Part shown: piece by piece, positions 36,598 through 45,702 of the stretch
How positions within the stretch are numbered: position 1 is the first letter of the stretch
Layout of the letters: every line of letters starts with the position of its first letter
Source of the DNA: an uncultured Alphaproteobacteria bacterium
GTDB lineage: Bacteria > Pseudomonadota > Alphaproteobacteria > HIMB59 > GCA-002718135
Direction: 5' to 3'
DNA: 64,000 bases
NCBI GenBank assembly: GCA_902562275.1
Contig: CACESS010000002.1
Span: 1-64,000, forward strand
Notes under the pieces: generated by a model
Told to the model about the DNA's origin: nothing
Database searches by the model: none
The model's input: only the letters and a program-made list of their open reading frames with translations
Program-made: the position numbers and the translations under genes

Positions 36598-37503
36598 TTA
36601 ATTTACAACAATATTTTTAAGTATTTGTAGAGTGTCCTGTGGATTAATATCAAGATTTTGGAATGATTTATCAACATTTACAATAAGATTATCTTTTTCA
36701 AATAATGTTAACTGTTCTGAAGTAAGTGGAGAAAAAGGAGTTTTTTCAGCAATATTTATCATAGGCTTCATTAATGCCATAGGAACAGGAACAAAAACTC
36801 TTGTTTTCTTTAAATATTCAGAAATTTGATTAAAAAACTCTTTGTAAGAATAAATTCTGGGACCCGCAAGCTCGTAAATATTTTTCCCATTAATCTTTGA
36901 ATTAATTATTTCATCAACAGCTAGAGATACATCATCAATAAATACTGGTTGGAATTTTGTAGAACCATCTCCAAAAAGTGGGACAAAAAATGAAGCTTTA
37001 AATATTGGCAAAAGTCTTTTCAAGAAAATATCACCACCGCCTATAATAACTCCTGGCCTAATAATGATTGCATTATCTAATTGTTTAAAAGCTTCCTTTT
37101 CAGATTTATGCACTGCATTACTTCTAGTTGAATTTTTATCAATATCTACACCAAGACCAGAAAAAAGAATGAATTGTTTTAATTCCTTACTAGATTTTAA
37201 AATTCTAATAAGTTTCTGATTAAACTTAAATATTGCATTATTAAAATCACCTTTCTTTTGATCGTATGTAGTTTTTAAATTAATGCATACGTTGGTATTA
37301 TTTAAAACAGATTTAAGCCTTTTGTCTTCTAATGAAGAATAACGAAATGGAATTACCTGTCCTGTTACACCTAAAAGTCGGATTTTAGCTTCTTGTACAG
37401 ATCTTTGATATGGCACAATGATTTTATGGCCATTTTTAGTAAGACGTCTTATTAAATGTTTACCTACAAAACCTGCACCTCCAAAAATTACTATTGATTT
37501 CAT
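36598..37503 (-). CDS. NAD-dependent epimerase/dehydratase family protein, NDUFA9-like
   Basis: The 301-aa protein belongs to the extended/atypical short-chain dehydrogenase group. The dinucleotide-binding motif is IFGGAGFVGKHLIRRL (residues 5-20). The YxxxK pair is absent; HKSEKEAFKQL stands where the catalytic tyrosine would be, as in the NDUFA9/complex I 39-kDa homologues. Alphaproteobacterial members are called complex I NDUFA9 subunit family proteins and probably bind NAD(P)H without oxidoreductase turnover. The gene is monocistronic or the leader of the gltD-gltB block and divergent from RNase D. Confidence 0.85.
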   Translation of the reverse strand: MKSIVIFGGAGFVGKHLIRRLTKNGHKIIVPYQRSVQEAKIRLLGVTGQVIPFRYSSLEDKRLKSVLNNTNVCINLKTTYDQKKGDFNNAIFKFNQKLIRILKSSKELKQFILFSGLGVDIDKNSTRSNAVHKSEKEAFKQLDNAIIIRPGVIIGGGDIFLKRLLPIFKASFFVPLFGDGSTKFQPVFIDDVSLAVDEIINSKINGKNIYELAGPRIYSYKEFFNQISEYLKKTRVFVPVPMALMKPMINIAEKTPFSPLTSEQLTLFEKDNLIVNVDKSFQNLDINPQDTLQILKNIVVN

Positions 37504-37565
37504 GACCTTTAATTAAATAAGTGATATAGAGGAAAAATATAAATTATACAGGTAATAAAATCAAA

Positions 37566-38174
37566 ATGAAAATAAATCTCTATAAAGGTGATCTTCCAGC
37601 AAGTTTTAAAGCCACTAATATTATTGCATTGGATAGCGAAACAATGGGACTGAATCCTAAAAGAGATAAATTATGTTTAGTACAAATTTCTAATGGAGAC
37701 GAAGTATGTCATCTAGTAAAAATTGACTTATCTACTGAGAAACCTCTAAATTTAATTAACATTCTTAAGAATAATAAAATTCAAAAAATTTTTCATTATG
37801 CTAGATTTGATGTAGCTGTATTTAAACATAACTTTAAAATTAATATTAAAAATATTTATTGTACTAAAATTGCATCAAAGTTAGTTAGAACTTATACTGA
37901 TAAACATGGATACAAAGATCTTTGTAGTGAATTATTAAGAAAATCAATTTCAAAAACTGAACAGTCTTCTGATTGGGGTGGAGAATTGACTAAAGAACAA
38001 CAAAAATATGCTGCTACAGATGTTTTATATTTACATAAATTAAAAGATAAGCTTGATATGATGTTATTAAGAGAAAAAAGAACTAAACTAGCTAGAGCCT
38101 GTTTTGATTTCATCCAGTATAGAACCGATTTAGATATTAATGGTTGGTCTGAACAAGATATATTTAAACATTAA
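37566..38174 (+). CDS. rnd: Ribonuclease D, short form
   Basis: A 202-aa DEDDy 3'-5' exonuclease. Catalytic residues are visible: D23 and E25 in ALDSETMGL, an aspartate in HYARFDVAVF near 83 and Y-x3-D in YAATDVLYLHKL near 145. The E. coli enzyme has two extra C-terminal HRDC domains (375 aa); they are absent here, as is usual in small alphaproteobacterial RNase D proteins. It likely trims tRNA precursors. The stop overlaps the start of the sugar-phosphate isomerase gene (TAATG), opening a long plus-strand gene run. Confidence 0.88.
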   Translation: MKINLYKGDLPASFKATNIIALDSETMGLNPKRDKLCLVQISNGDEVCHLVKIDLSTEKPLNLINILKNNKIQKIFHYARFDVAVFKHNFKINIKNIYCTKIASKLVRTYTDKHGYKDLCSELLRKSISKTEQSSDWGGELTKEQQKYAATDVLYLHKLKDKLDMMLLREKRTKLARACFDFIQYRTDLDINGWSEQDIFKH

Positions 38175-39133
38175 TGAGAAATAATAAAAAAATAATTAAT
38201 AGTGCAAATAGAGCATTAGCAAGTGAATTAAGTAGTATAAAAAATTTAAAATCTACTTTTAATAGTAGTTTTTGTAATGCTGTAAATTTAATATTTAATA
38301 CAAAAGGTAAGGTTGTAATTACTGGGGTTGGTAAGAGTGCACACATAGGTAATAAAGTATCAGCAACTCTAACATCAACTGGGACACCTTCTTATTTCGT
38401 ACATGCAACAGAAGCGAGTCACGGTGATTTAGGAAATATAAAAAAAGATGATTGCGTAATAGCAATTTCTAACTCGGGTGAAACAGCAGAGCTAAATAAT
38501 ATAATTCAATTCACTAAAAGATTTAATATAAAACTTATTAGCATAACAAGTAACTCTAAGAGTATACTTCATAAGAATGCTACTGTTGGTATATTATATA
38601 AGAAACCAATTGAAGCTTGTCCTCTAAATCTAGCGCCCACAAGTTCAACTTCAATGTGTATGATCATTGGAGACTGTATAGCAATTGCATTATTAGAGTT
38701 AAGAGGTTTTAAAAGTAATGAATTTAAAAGTCTTCATCCTGGAGGTAATCTTGGTAAAGATTTAAAAAATTTAAGTGAAGTTATGCATACAAAAAAAGAA
38801 TTGCCTCTAGCAAAATTAGAGGAAAAAATGTCAAAAGCTTTAATTACTATGACCAAGAAAAGTTTTGGTTGTATTGGCGTAATTAACAAAAATGAACAAA
38901 TTGTTGGAATAATCACTGATGGTGATCTGAGAAGAAAATTAAATTCAAAATTTTTTGAAAAAAAAGCTTTTGAAATAATGACAAAAAATCCAACCTTAGC
39001 AAATAAAAATATGTTAGTTGGAGAAGCAATAAATCTAATGAATTCAAAAAAAATAACTAGTTTGTTTATTTGTGATAAAAAAAGACCATTGGGAATAGTT
39101 CATATTCATGATTTATTGAGATTGACGAGTTAA
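38174..39133 (+). CDS. kdsD: Arabinose-5-phosphate isomerase (KpsF/GutQ family)
   Basis: The 319-aa enzyme makes D-arabinose 5-phosphate, the first committed Kdo precursor, from ribulose 5-phosphate. The SIS domain (about 35-170) has VVITGVGKSAHIGNK and ISNSGETAELN, and the segment THATEASHGDLG-like (VHATEASHGDLG) holds the catalytic histidine region. Two CBS domains follow (about 205-319), with GIITDGDLRR near 250. It sits next to lptC-lptA-lptB, so Kdo supply and LPS export are encoded together. KdsB is at 8.1 kb. Confidence 0.95.
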   Translation: MRNNKKIINSANRALASELSSIKNLKSTFNSSFCNAVNLIFNTKGKVVITGVGKSAHIGNKVSATLTSTGTPSYFVHATEASHGDLGNIKKDDCVIAISNSGETAELNNIIQFTKRFNIKLISITSNSKSILHKNATVGILYKKPIEACPLNLAPTSSTSMCMIIGDCIAIALLELRGFKSNEFKSLHPGGNLGKDLKNLSEVMHTKKELPLAKLEEKMSKALITMTKKSFGCIGVINKNEQIVGIITDGDLRRKLNSKFFEKKAFEIMTKNPTLANKNMLVGEAINLMNSKKITSLFICDKKRPLGIVHIHDLLRLTS

Positions 39134-39134
39134 T

Positions 39135-39584
39135 TTGAATTTTTTTTTACACATAAATAAAAAAATTATAATTTTTTTTGCTTTAATTATGGTTTTTTCT
39201 TTTTTAATAATAATATTTTCTAAACAAATTAATATAAAAAATATTGATTTAAAAGTTTCTGAAAAAATCTTATCAAATGTAGATATTGATGAGCCAAAGT
39301 TTGCCATAAGCAATGAATCAAGAAAAATTCATATAACGGCAAAAGAAGGTAATTTTTTGAATAAAGATGAAATTTTGTTAAATAAAAATGTTAAATTTAA
39401 ATCAACTGACTTTAGCATTGAAACTGAAAAGGTAATTTTTGATAGAAATAAACAAACTGCTGAAAGTAAAACAAAATCCCTATTCACATCAAAAAATACT
39501 ACTATATCTTCAGATGGTTTTAATATCTATGATAATGGAAATAAAATAATGTTTTATGGAAATTCTTTAATAGTTTTAAAATGA
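39135..39584 (+). CDS. lptC: LPS export protein LptC
   Basis: A 149-aa protein starting with TTG one base after the kdsD stop. An N-terminal transmembrane helix (residues 11-29) anchors it to the inner membrane. The periplasmic part, rich in beta-strands, matches YrbK/LptC: ITAKEGNFLNKDEILLNKNVKFKS and the concluding DNGNKIMFYGNS segment. It bridges LptBFG to LptA. Although at the short end of the range, no element is obviously missing. The stop overlaps the lptA start by 4 bp. Confidence 0.85.
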   Translation: MNFFLHINKKIIIFFALIMVFSFLIIIFSKQINIKNIDLKVSEKILSNVDIDEPKFAISNESRKIHITAKEGNFLNKDEILLNKNVKFKSTDFSIETEKVIFDRNKQTAESKTKSLFTSKNTTISSDGFNIYDNGNKIMFYGNSLIVLK

Positions 39585-40342
39585 GATTAGTTTTTAGTAT
39601 AACCATAATAATTTTATTTTCTTTCAACATCATAGCGAGAGAAATAGGTGAAACAGAAATTACAACAGAAGATGGAATCGAGGTCTTTCAGGATGAAAGG
39701 TATTATTTATTAAAAAAAAATGTAAAAATCTTATCTGATAATTTTAACTTAAATGCAAAAAATGTAAAAATAAATTTTGATAAAAGTCTTTATGATATAA
39801 CTGAACTAAATGCAAAAGGGGAAGTAAATTTCGTTTCTCCAAAGTTTGGGTTAAATAGTAAAAGTGAAACTTTAAAGTTTGAAGTTATATCAGAAAAACT
39901 TAGAGTAGACGGAAAAAATTCAGAATTAATTACTAAAGATATCGAAATGTATTCGGATGGGTTTATAGAAGTCAATAATCTAAATGGTGATTTTAAATTA
40001 GAAGGTCTAAATTCTAAATTGATCAATGAGAGTATATTTATTAAAGCTGAAAAAATTGAAGGTGTCTTTTCAAATATTGAAAATCAAAAAGAAATTACTT
40101 TCTTAAATGTAATTGATAAAAAAATATCATACGTTAAAAATAATAATACTGAAATGTATGCAAAGAAAATAAATTTTGACAACAAGACTTCAATTATAGA
40201 ACTTATAGATAATGTTGTTATAATACGTAATGGTGAAAAAATAATAGGAGACTATGGAACTCTTGATACTAAAAATAATTCATATAAAATTAAATCAAAT
40301 AACGATACAAAAGTTAAAGTACTAATTCAAAACAATGAATGA
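39581..40342 (+). CDS. lptA: LPS transport periplasmic protein LptA
   Basis: The 253-aa protein has a signal peptide at residues 1-19 (cleaved near FNIIA-RE). An OstA-type beta-jelly-roll follows, with repeated N-A-K-N-V-K/N-F-D elements (NLNAKNVKINFDKSLYDI near 57-74) that are the structural repeats of the Lpt bridge. It is longer than E. coli LptA (185 aa) because it carries additional strand repeats. It forms the periplasmic bridge between LptC and LptD. Start and end overlap lptC and lptB, respectively. Confidence 0.85.
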   Translation: MRLVFSITIIILFSFNIIAREIGETEITTEDGIEVFQDERYYLLKKNVKILSDNFNLNAKNVKINFDKSLYDITELNAKGEVNFVSPKFGLNSKSETLKFEVISEKLRVDGKNSELITKDIEMYSDGFIEVNNLNGDFKLEGLNSKLINESIFIKAEKIEGVFSNIENQKEITFLNVIDKKISYVKNNNTEMYAKKINFDNKTSIIELIDNVVIIRNGEKIIGDYGTLDTKNNSYKIKSNNDTKVKVLIQNNE

Positions 40343-41081
40343 TAAATTTACTGTTCTTGATGATGGACTGTTAATAAGTAAAGTTTCAAAAACTTATGGA
40401 AATAAGAAAGTCGTAAGAGATATTAGTATATCAATTAACAGAAGAGAGGTAGTAGGATTATTAGGCCCTAATGGTGCTGGAAAAACAACAACCTTTTATA
40501 TAATTGTTGGATTAGTAAAACCTGATACTGGGAGTATTATATTAGATAAATTGGATGTTTCTAACCTTCCTATTTATCTTAGAGGTAAGCTTGGTATAAG
40601 TTATCTTCCTCAAGAAGCATCAATTTTTCGAGGTATGAGTGTAGAAGACAATTTATTATCTATAATTGAAATAAAAGAAAAAGATAAAAATAAGCAAAAT
40701 ATTATTTTACAGAATTTACTTAACGAATTTGATATTAACCATGTTCGAAAATCTAAATCTGTTGTACTTTCTGGTGGAGAGAGAAGAAGATTAGAAATTG
40801 CAAGAACATTAGCAACAAATCCTAAATATCTATTATTAGATGAACCTCTTACAGGTATTGACCCTGTATCAATAGAAGAAATTAAAACTATTATAAAAAA
40901 ATTAAAGGAAAGAAATATAGGTATTTTGATAACTGATCATAATGTAAGAGAAACACTAAAAATTGTTGACAAAGTTTATATTGTTAATGAAGGAGCAATA
41001 TTTTATTCAGGTGATCCATTATCTGCAGTTAATGATGAAAGAATTAAGAAGTTTTATTTAGGCTCTAGCTTTAAATTATAG
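40335..41081 (+). CDS. lptB: LPS export ABC transporter ATP-binding protein LptB
   Basis: A 248-aa single ABC ATPase with Walker A GPNGAGKTT (residues 39-47), the Q-loop YLPQEASIFRGM, the signature LSGGERRR near 147 and Walker B LLLDEPLTGIDP near 168. The H-loop is TDHNVRE, and the GGERRRLEIART form with the following DHNVRETL motif is characteristic of LptB. It powers extraction of LPS from the inner membrane with LptF and LptG, which are not in this window. It overlaps lptA by 8 bp. Confidence 0.95.
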   Translation: MNDKFTVLDDGLLISKVSKTYGNKKVVRDISISINRREVVGLLGPNGAGKTTTFYIIVGLVKPDTGSIILDKLDVSNLPIYLRGKLGISYLPQEASIFRGMSVEDNLLSIIEIKEKDKNKQNIILQNLLNEFDINHVRKSKSVVLSGGERRRLEIARTLATNPKYLLLDEPLTGIDPVSIEEIKTIIKKLKERNIGILITDHNVRETLKIVDKVYIVNEGAIFYSGDPLSAVNDERIKKFYLGSSFKL

Positions 41082-41082
41082 A

Positions 41083-42381
41083 ATGATAAGCAACTCAATA
41101 ACTAATGGTATAAACGGAAATGCTAATGTTCCTGGAGATAAATCAATATCTCATAGATCAATAATAATTCCATCAATTTCAAATGGTGTAAGTGAAATAA
41201 GTAATATTCTTAGATCAGAAGATGTTTTGCATACACTTAATGCATTTAAAGCAATGGGTGTAAAAGTAGAAGAAAATAATAATAAGCTTATAATTTTTGG
41301 AAAGGGTTTAAATTCATTAAAAAAACCAGAAGGAAAAATCTATCTTGGTAATTCTGGCACTAGTGCTAGATTGCTAACTGGACTTTTATCATCCCAAAAA
41401 TTTGACACTATCTTGACAGGTGATAAGTCTTTATCGAACAGACCTATGAGGAGAATATCAGATCCGTTGAGTAAAATGAATGCAAAGATAAATAGTTCAA
41501 ATGGTAAGTTACCATTAAAAATTGAAGGTTCAGAATTAACAAGTACTAAAATTGATTTAGATATTCCATCAGCACAAATTAAATCTGGAGTATTATTAGC
41601 AAGTTTAAATACAAAAGGGGAAACAATAATAATTGAAAATAAAATTACGAGAGACCACACCGAAATTATGCTAGAATCATTTGGAGCACAGATTGATGTT
41701 AGAAAAAAAAATAACAATAAATTAATTAAAATAATTGGAAAAAAAGAACTAATTTCTAAAAATATTGATGTGCCAAATGATCTTTCTAGTAGTGCTTTTT
41801 TTATTGTTTCAGCATTGATTAACAATAACTCTAAAGTAGTGCTTAAAAATATTAACAATAATCCAACAAGAAATGGGTTATTAATTGCTTTAGAAAAAAT
41901 GGGAGCAAAAATAAAATTACTTAATAAAAGAATAAGTAACAATGAAAATATTTGTGATATTGAAGTCTTATCAAGTAATTTAAATGGTTGTGAACTTGGT
42001 CCAGAAATTGCAGATTTAATGATAGATGAATATCCAATTCTTGCAGTTGCAGCATCATTTGCTAGCACACCAAGTATATTTCGTGGCTTAAAAGAATTAA
42101 GAGTAAAAGAAAGTGATAGACTAAAACTAATCATGTTAAACTTACAAAAATGTGGCGTGAATTGTAAAACTGAAAATGATGATTTGTTTATTTATCCATC
42201 TAAAAATTATGAAATTAATTCTAATATAATTCAAACAGATTTTGATCACAGAATTGCAATGGCTTTTTGTATTATGGCAACAAGAATAGGGCCTTTAAGA
42301 ATTAATGACTCTGAGTCAATCAATACAAGTTTCCCTAATTTTAAAAGCGAATTAAATAAATTAGGTGGAAGTATTATTTGA
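41083..42381 (+). CDS. aroA: 3-phosphoshikimate 1-carboxyvinyltransferase (EPSP synthase)
   Basis: The 432-aa shikimate-pathway enzyme joins shikimate 3-phosphate and phosphoenolpyruvate. Motifs are PGDKSISHRSII (residues 16-27), LGNSGTSARLLTGLL (PEP/glyphosate region, near 87-101), SAQIKSGVLLAS near 166 and LRVKESDRL near 341. The C-terminal DHRIAMAF is intact. The start is 1 base after the lptB stop, and its TGA overlaps the cmk TTG start. In alphaproteobacteria aroA-cmk-rpsA is a conserved cluster. Confidence 0.97.
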   Translation: MISNSITNGINGNANVPGDKSISHRSIIIPSISNGVSEISNILRSEDVLHTLNAFKAMGVKVEENNNKLIIFGKGLNSLKKPEGKIYLGNSGTSARLLTGLLSSQKFDTILTGDKSLSNRPMRRISDPLSKMNAKINSSNGKLPLKIEGSELTSTKIDLDIPSAQIKSGVLLASLNTKGETIIIENKITRDHTEIMLESFGAQIDVRKKNNNKLIKIIGKKELISKNIDVPNDLSSSAFFIVSALINNNSKVVLKNINNNPTRNGLLIALEKMGAKIKLLNKRISNNENICDIEVLSSNLNGCELGPEIADLMIDEYPILAVAASFASTPSIFRGLKELRVKESDRLKLIMLNLQKCGVNCKTENDDLFIYPSKNYEINSNIIQTDFDHRIAMAFCIMATRIGPLRINDSESINTSFPNFKSELNKLGGSII

Positions 42382-43013
42382 AAAATATAATAATAACTGT
42401 AGATGGACCTGCGGCTTCAGGTAAGGAAAAAATTTCTAGATATATTAGCAAAAAATGGCAATTAAAGCATCTTGACTCAGGAATTCTTTATAGGAGGCTA
42501 GCACTAATTTTTTTAAAAGATAAAATAAATATTAATAATATTAATGAAATTAAAAAGAAATTAAGAAAAATTAATAGTATTTCGTTTCGAAAAAGTAATA
42601 AAATTAGAACTCAAGAAATTTCTAATTTAGCATCAATAATTGCAGTTAATAAATGCGTAAGAGAATTTATAAATAATATGCAATACAATTTTGTTAAAAG
42701 AAATAAAAATTCTCGTGGTTTTGTTATTGATGGAAGAGATATAGGATCAGTTGTTTTTAAAAATGCTGATTTAAAACTATATATTGTTGTAAATTCTGAA
42801 ATAAGAGCAAAAAGAAGATATAAACAGTTGATTGATAGTGGCGAAAAGTCTATATACCCACAAATTTTGAAGGATATTAAATTGAGAGATAAAAAAGATA
42901 GAACTAGAATTAATTCACCTTTAGTAATTCCTAAAGATGCACATTTTATTAATAATGAAAGTACATTTAAGGAAACAACTAATCAAATAAATAGATTATT
43001 AAAGAAACTATAG
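42378..43013 (+). CDS. cmk: Cytidylate kinase with divergent P-loop
   Basis: The 211-aa enzyme phosphorylates CMP and dCMP. It starts with TTG in a TTGA overlap with aroA. The P-loop reads DGPAASGKEKISRYI (residues 8-22), where most Cmk proteins have GKGT; the lysine is kept, but Gly and Ser/Thr after it are replaced by Glu and Lys. HLDSGILYRRLA and the acceptor motif VIDGRDIGSVVFKNADLKLYI (near 115-135) are typical. Position between aroA and rpsA supports the call. Loss of the canonical Ser/Thr, which normally coordinates Mg, makes the kinase mechanism worth testing. Confidence 0.9.
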   Translation: MKNIIITVDGPAASGKEKISRYISKKWQLKHLDSGILYRRLALIFLKDKININNINEIKKKLRKINSISFRKSNKIRTQEISNLASIIAVNKCVREFINNMQYNFVKRNKNSRGFVIDGRDIGSVVFKNADLKLYIVVNSEIRAKRRYKQLIDSGEKSIYPQILKDIKLRDKKDRTRINSPLVIPKDAHFINNESTFKETTNQINRLLKKL

Positions 43014-43014
43014 T

Positions 43015-44715
43015 ATGAGTCAAGGTTTGAATAATAAAATATCTAACTCTCAATACGACATTTTAATCAATGATTATTCTAAAAACTCCTCTGCAAAAGA
43101 AAAAAGTATTACATCAGGTAAAATAGTATCTATTGAAAATGATATTGTTACTATTGATGTTGGTTTAAAAAGTGAGGGTCGTGTCCCTTTAAGTGAATTT
43201 TCTAGACCCGGTCAAACTTCGGAAATACAAGTTGGAGACGCAATTGAAGTTTTTATTGAAAACGTTGATAACGCAAATGGTGAAACTTTGTTATCAAGAG
43301 AAAAGGCTGTAAAGCAAAAAGCGTGGCAAAACTTACAAGAGAGTTTTAATGAAAACAAAGTTGTAACTGGAATTCCATTTAATAGAGTTAAAGGCGGTAT
43401 GAGTGTAGATTTAGATGGAGTTGTAGCTTTTCTTCCAGGTAGCCAGATTGAAACTAGACAAATAATAAAAGATACTAAAGAATTATTAAATAAACCTCTT
43501 GAGCTCCTTATTTTGAAGATGGATAAATATAGAGGTAATATTGTTGTTTCAAGAAAAGCAATTACGGAAAATGAATTAAAAGAACAAAGATCTGAACTTC
43601 TGAAAAATATAAAAGAGGGATCAATTATTGAAGGTAAAGTTAAGAATATCACTGACTATGGTGCTTTTATTGACCTTGGGGGAATAGATGGACTTGTACA
43701 TGTTACAGATATATCTTGGACAAAAATAAATAACCCATCAGAATCACTTCAACTAAATACAAATATAAAAGTTAAAGTTTTAAAATTTGATGAAGAGTTA
43801 TCAAGATTAAGTCTCGGAATTAAACAACTAACAGATAATCCATGGGATAATGTTAAAGACAATATAAAACCCGAGGATAAAATTATTGGTAAAGTTATAA
43901 GTATGAATGATAACAATGTATTTATTATTATAGATAACCAATATGATGGAGTTATTTCGATAAATGACCTTAGCTGGCTAAAAAAACCACCTCACCCATC
44001 AAAAATACTTAATCTTAATCAAGAAGTCGAAGTAGTAGTTTTAGATATTGATGAAGAAAAAAAGAGAATAAATTGTAGTTTAAAACAAACTAAAGATAAT
44101 CCTTGGATCAAACTTAAGGAAGATTTTAATATAAATGACTCTTTTGAAACTGAAATTGTAAACATCGTTGATTTTGGAATTTTTGTTAAAGTTTTAGACG
44201 AAATTGATGGAATGGTTCACGTCTCAGATTTAAGTTGGGATGAAAACGAATGTCAGACAATATTGAAAAATTTTAAAAAAGGCGAAAAAGTTAAAGTTAA
44301 AATTTTAGATATTAATGCTGATAAAGAAAGAATCAGTTTAGGTATTAAACATTTACAAAATGATCCAGTTCAAGAATTTATTGAAGCTAATCCATTAAAT
44401 TCAAAAGTAACAGGAAAAATAATAAATATTGATGAAAAAGGTTTAAAAATTGAACTTAACAAAGATAAACAAGTCTTTGGTTTTATTAAAAAATCAAACT
44501 TATCTAATGATAAAAATGAAAATAAAATTGATCGTTTTGCTTTAGATGAAAATATTGATTCAATAATTTTGTCAATAGACTCAAAAAGCAGAACATTAAA
44601 TCTTTCAATTAAAGAACTTGAAATCAGAGATGAAAAAGAGGTATTATCTAAATATGGATCCAGTGCATCTGGTGCTTCTTTAGGTGATATTCTTGGATCA
44701 GTTTTAAAAAAATAG
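43015..44715 (+). CDS. rpsA: 30S ribosomal protein S1
   Basis: The 566-aa protein has six S1 RNA-binding repeats. Clear S1 cores are visible at about residues 29-95 (GKIVSIENDIVTIDVGLKSEG), 200-265 (VKNITDYGAFIDLGGIDGLVHVTDISW), 285-350, 375-440 (IVNIVDFGIFVKVLDEIDGMVHVSDLSW) and 465-530. The last repeat is the most divergent. S1 binds mRNA leaders at the 30S platform. The tail is rich in Ser, Gly and Ala (SSASGASLGDILGS), as in other alphaproteobacteria. It follows cmk after one base and precedes ihfB by 5 bp. Confidence 0.97.
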   Translation: MSQGLNNKISNSQYDILINDYSKNSSAKEKSITSGKIVSIENDIVTIDVGLKSEGRVPLSEFSRPGQTSEIQVGDAIEVFIENVDNANGETLLSREKAVKQKAWQNLQESFNENKVVTGIPFNRVKGGMSVDLDGVVAFLPGSQIETRQIIKDTKELLNKPLELLILKMDKYRGNIVVSRKAITENELKEQRSELLKNIKEGSIIEGKVKNITDYGAFIDLGGIDGLVHVTDISWTKINNPSESLQLNTNIKVKVLKFDEELSRLSLGIKQLTDNPWDNVKDNIKPEDKIIGKVISMNDNNVFIIIDNQYDGVISINDLSWLKKPPHPSKILNLNQEVEVVVLDIDEEKKRINCSLKQTKDNPWIKLKEDFNINDSFETEIVNIVDFGIFVKVLDEIDGMVHVSDLSWDENECQTILKNFKKGEKVKVKILDINADKERISLGIKHLQNDPVQEFIEANPLNSKVTGKIINIDEKGLKIELNKDKQVFGFIKKSNLSNDKNENKIDRFALDENIDSIILSIDSKSRTLNLSIKELEIRDEKEVLSKYGSSASGASLGDILGSVLKK

Positions 44716-44720
44716 GATTA

Positions 44721-45029
44721 ATGTTAAAATCACAAATCCTGGAGAAATTACAAATAAAACATAACAACCTAAGTCACGAAGATATAGAACACTTATTTAA
44801 TATATTTACTAAGAAAATAATAAACTCACTTAAGAATGGGCAAAACATTGAAATAAGAGGTTTTGGGACTATTACAAGAAAAATTAATAAAGAAAAATTT
44901 GTTAGAAATCCAAAAACAAATCAAAAACTATTTAAAAATCAAAGTTACAAATTACATTTCAAAATTGGAAAAATATTACATAGAAAAATAAATAATTTAC
45001 CAGTACCAAATACAGAAGATGGCTTCTAA
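44721..45029 (+). CDS. ihfB: Integration host factor beta subunit
   Basis: The 102-aa DNA-bending protein has the bacterial DNA-binding (HU/IHF) fold. The conserved arm is IEIRGFGTITRKINKEKFVRNPKTNQ (residues 46-71), where the proline that intercalates is in RNPKT. Position immediately after rpsA is the standard location of ihfB. With IhfA (elsewhere) it bends DNA at promoters and recombination sites. The end overlaps the pyrF start by 11 bp. Confidence 0.93.
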   Translation: MLKSQILEKLQIKHNNLSHEDIEHLFNIFTKKIINSLKNGQNIEIRGFGTITRKINKEKFVRNPKTNQKLFKNQSYKLHFKIGKILHRKINNLPVPNTEDGF

Positions 45030-45702
45030 AAAAATAATTGTTGCTCTAGATAGTAATGATTTTAATGAAGTAGAAAGATTAGTTAAATCTCTTGAAAAAG
45101 ATGTTTACGCATTCAAAATTGGATATCAATTTTTTTTTAATTTTGGCTTAATTGGTTATAAAAAAATTTTTTCTATTTGTCCTAAGATATTTCTAGATTT
45201 AAAATTACATGATATCCCAAATACTGTTAAAAATGGTTTAGCAGCTTTAAGTAAGATAAAACCAATTTTTACTACAATTCATGTTTCAGGAGGTGATGAA
45301 ATGATGAAATCGTCAGTAAAAAATAAAAAATTTACAAAAATTCTAGGAGTATCTATTTTAACTAGTATTGATTCTAAACAAACGAAAAAAATTTATAATC
45401 AAAAGAATGTATCATTTTTAGTAAAAAAATTTGCTAAACTTGCAAAAAAGAATGGTTTAGATGGAGTTGTTTGTAGTCCTAAAGAAATAAATGTTATTAG
45501 AAAAGAGGTTGGTAAAGATTTTATAATAATCACTCCAGGTATAAGACTTAAAAATAAAATTAATAACGATGATCAAAAAAGAATAGAGACTCCTGAAGAA
45601 GCAATAAAACTTGGCGCTAATTATTTAGTTATAGGAAGACCAATTACCAAATCAAAAAATCCCCTGAAGACTTTAAAAGAAATTAATAAAACATTATCAT
45701 AA
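45019..45702 (+). CDS. pyrF: Orotidine 5'-phosphate decarboxylase
   Basis: The 227-aa TIM-barrel enzyme completes UMP synthesis. The catalytic motif DLKLHDIPNTV holds D60, K62 and D65; the N-terminal IIVALDSND and the phosphate-binding segment TPGIRLKN near 174 and LVIGRPITKSKNP near 203 complete the active site. Length is typical. It overlaps ihfB by 11 bp and abuts trpF. Confidence 0.97.
   Translation: MASKKIIVALDSNDFNEVERLVKSLEKDVYAFKIGYQFFFNFGLIGYKKIFSICPKIFLDLKLHDIPNTVKNGLAALSKIKPIFTTIHVSGGDEMMKSSVKNKKFTKILGVSILTSIDSKQTKKIYNQKNVSFLVKKFAKLAKKNGLDGVVCSPKEINVIRKEVGKDFIIITPGIRLKNKINNDDQKRIETPEEAIKLGANYLVIGRPITKSKNPLKTLKEINKTLS

Noticed and set aside
41340-42134. 264-codon minus-strand frame inside aroA
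   Set aside because: It lies entirely within the well-conserved aroA gene in antisense, is leucine- and isoleucine-rich from reversed codons, and has no motif.
43212-43652. 146-codon minus-strand frame inside rpsA
   Set aside because: Antisense shadow of the S1 gene; no recognisable domain or translation signals.
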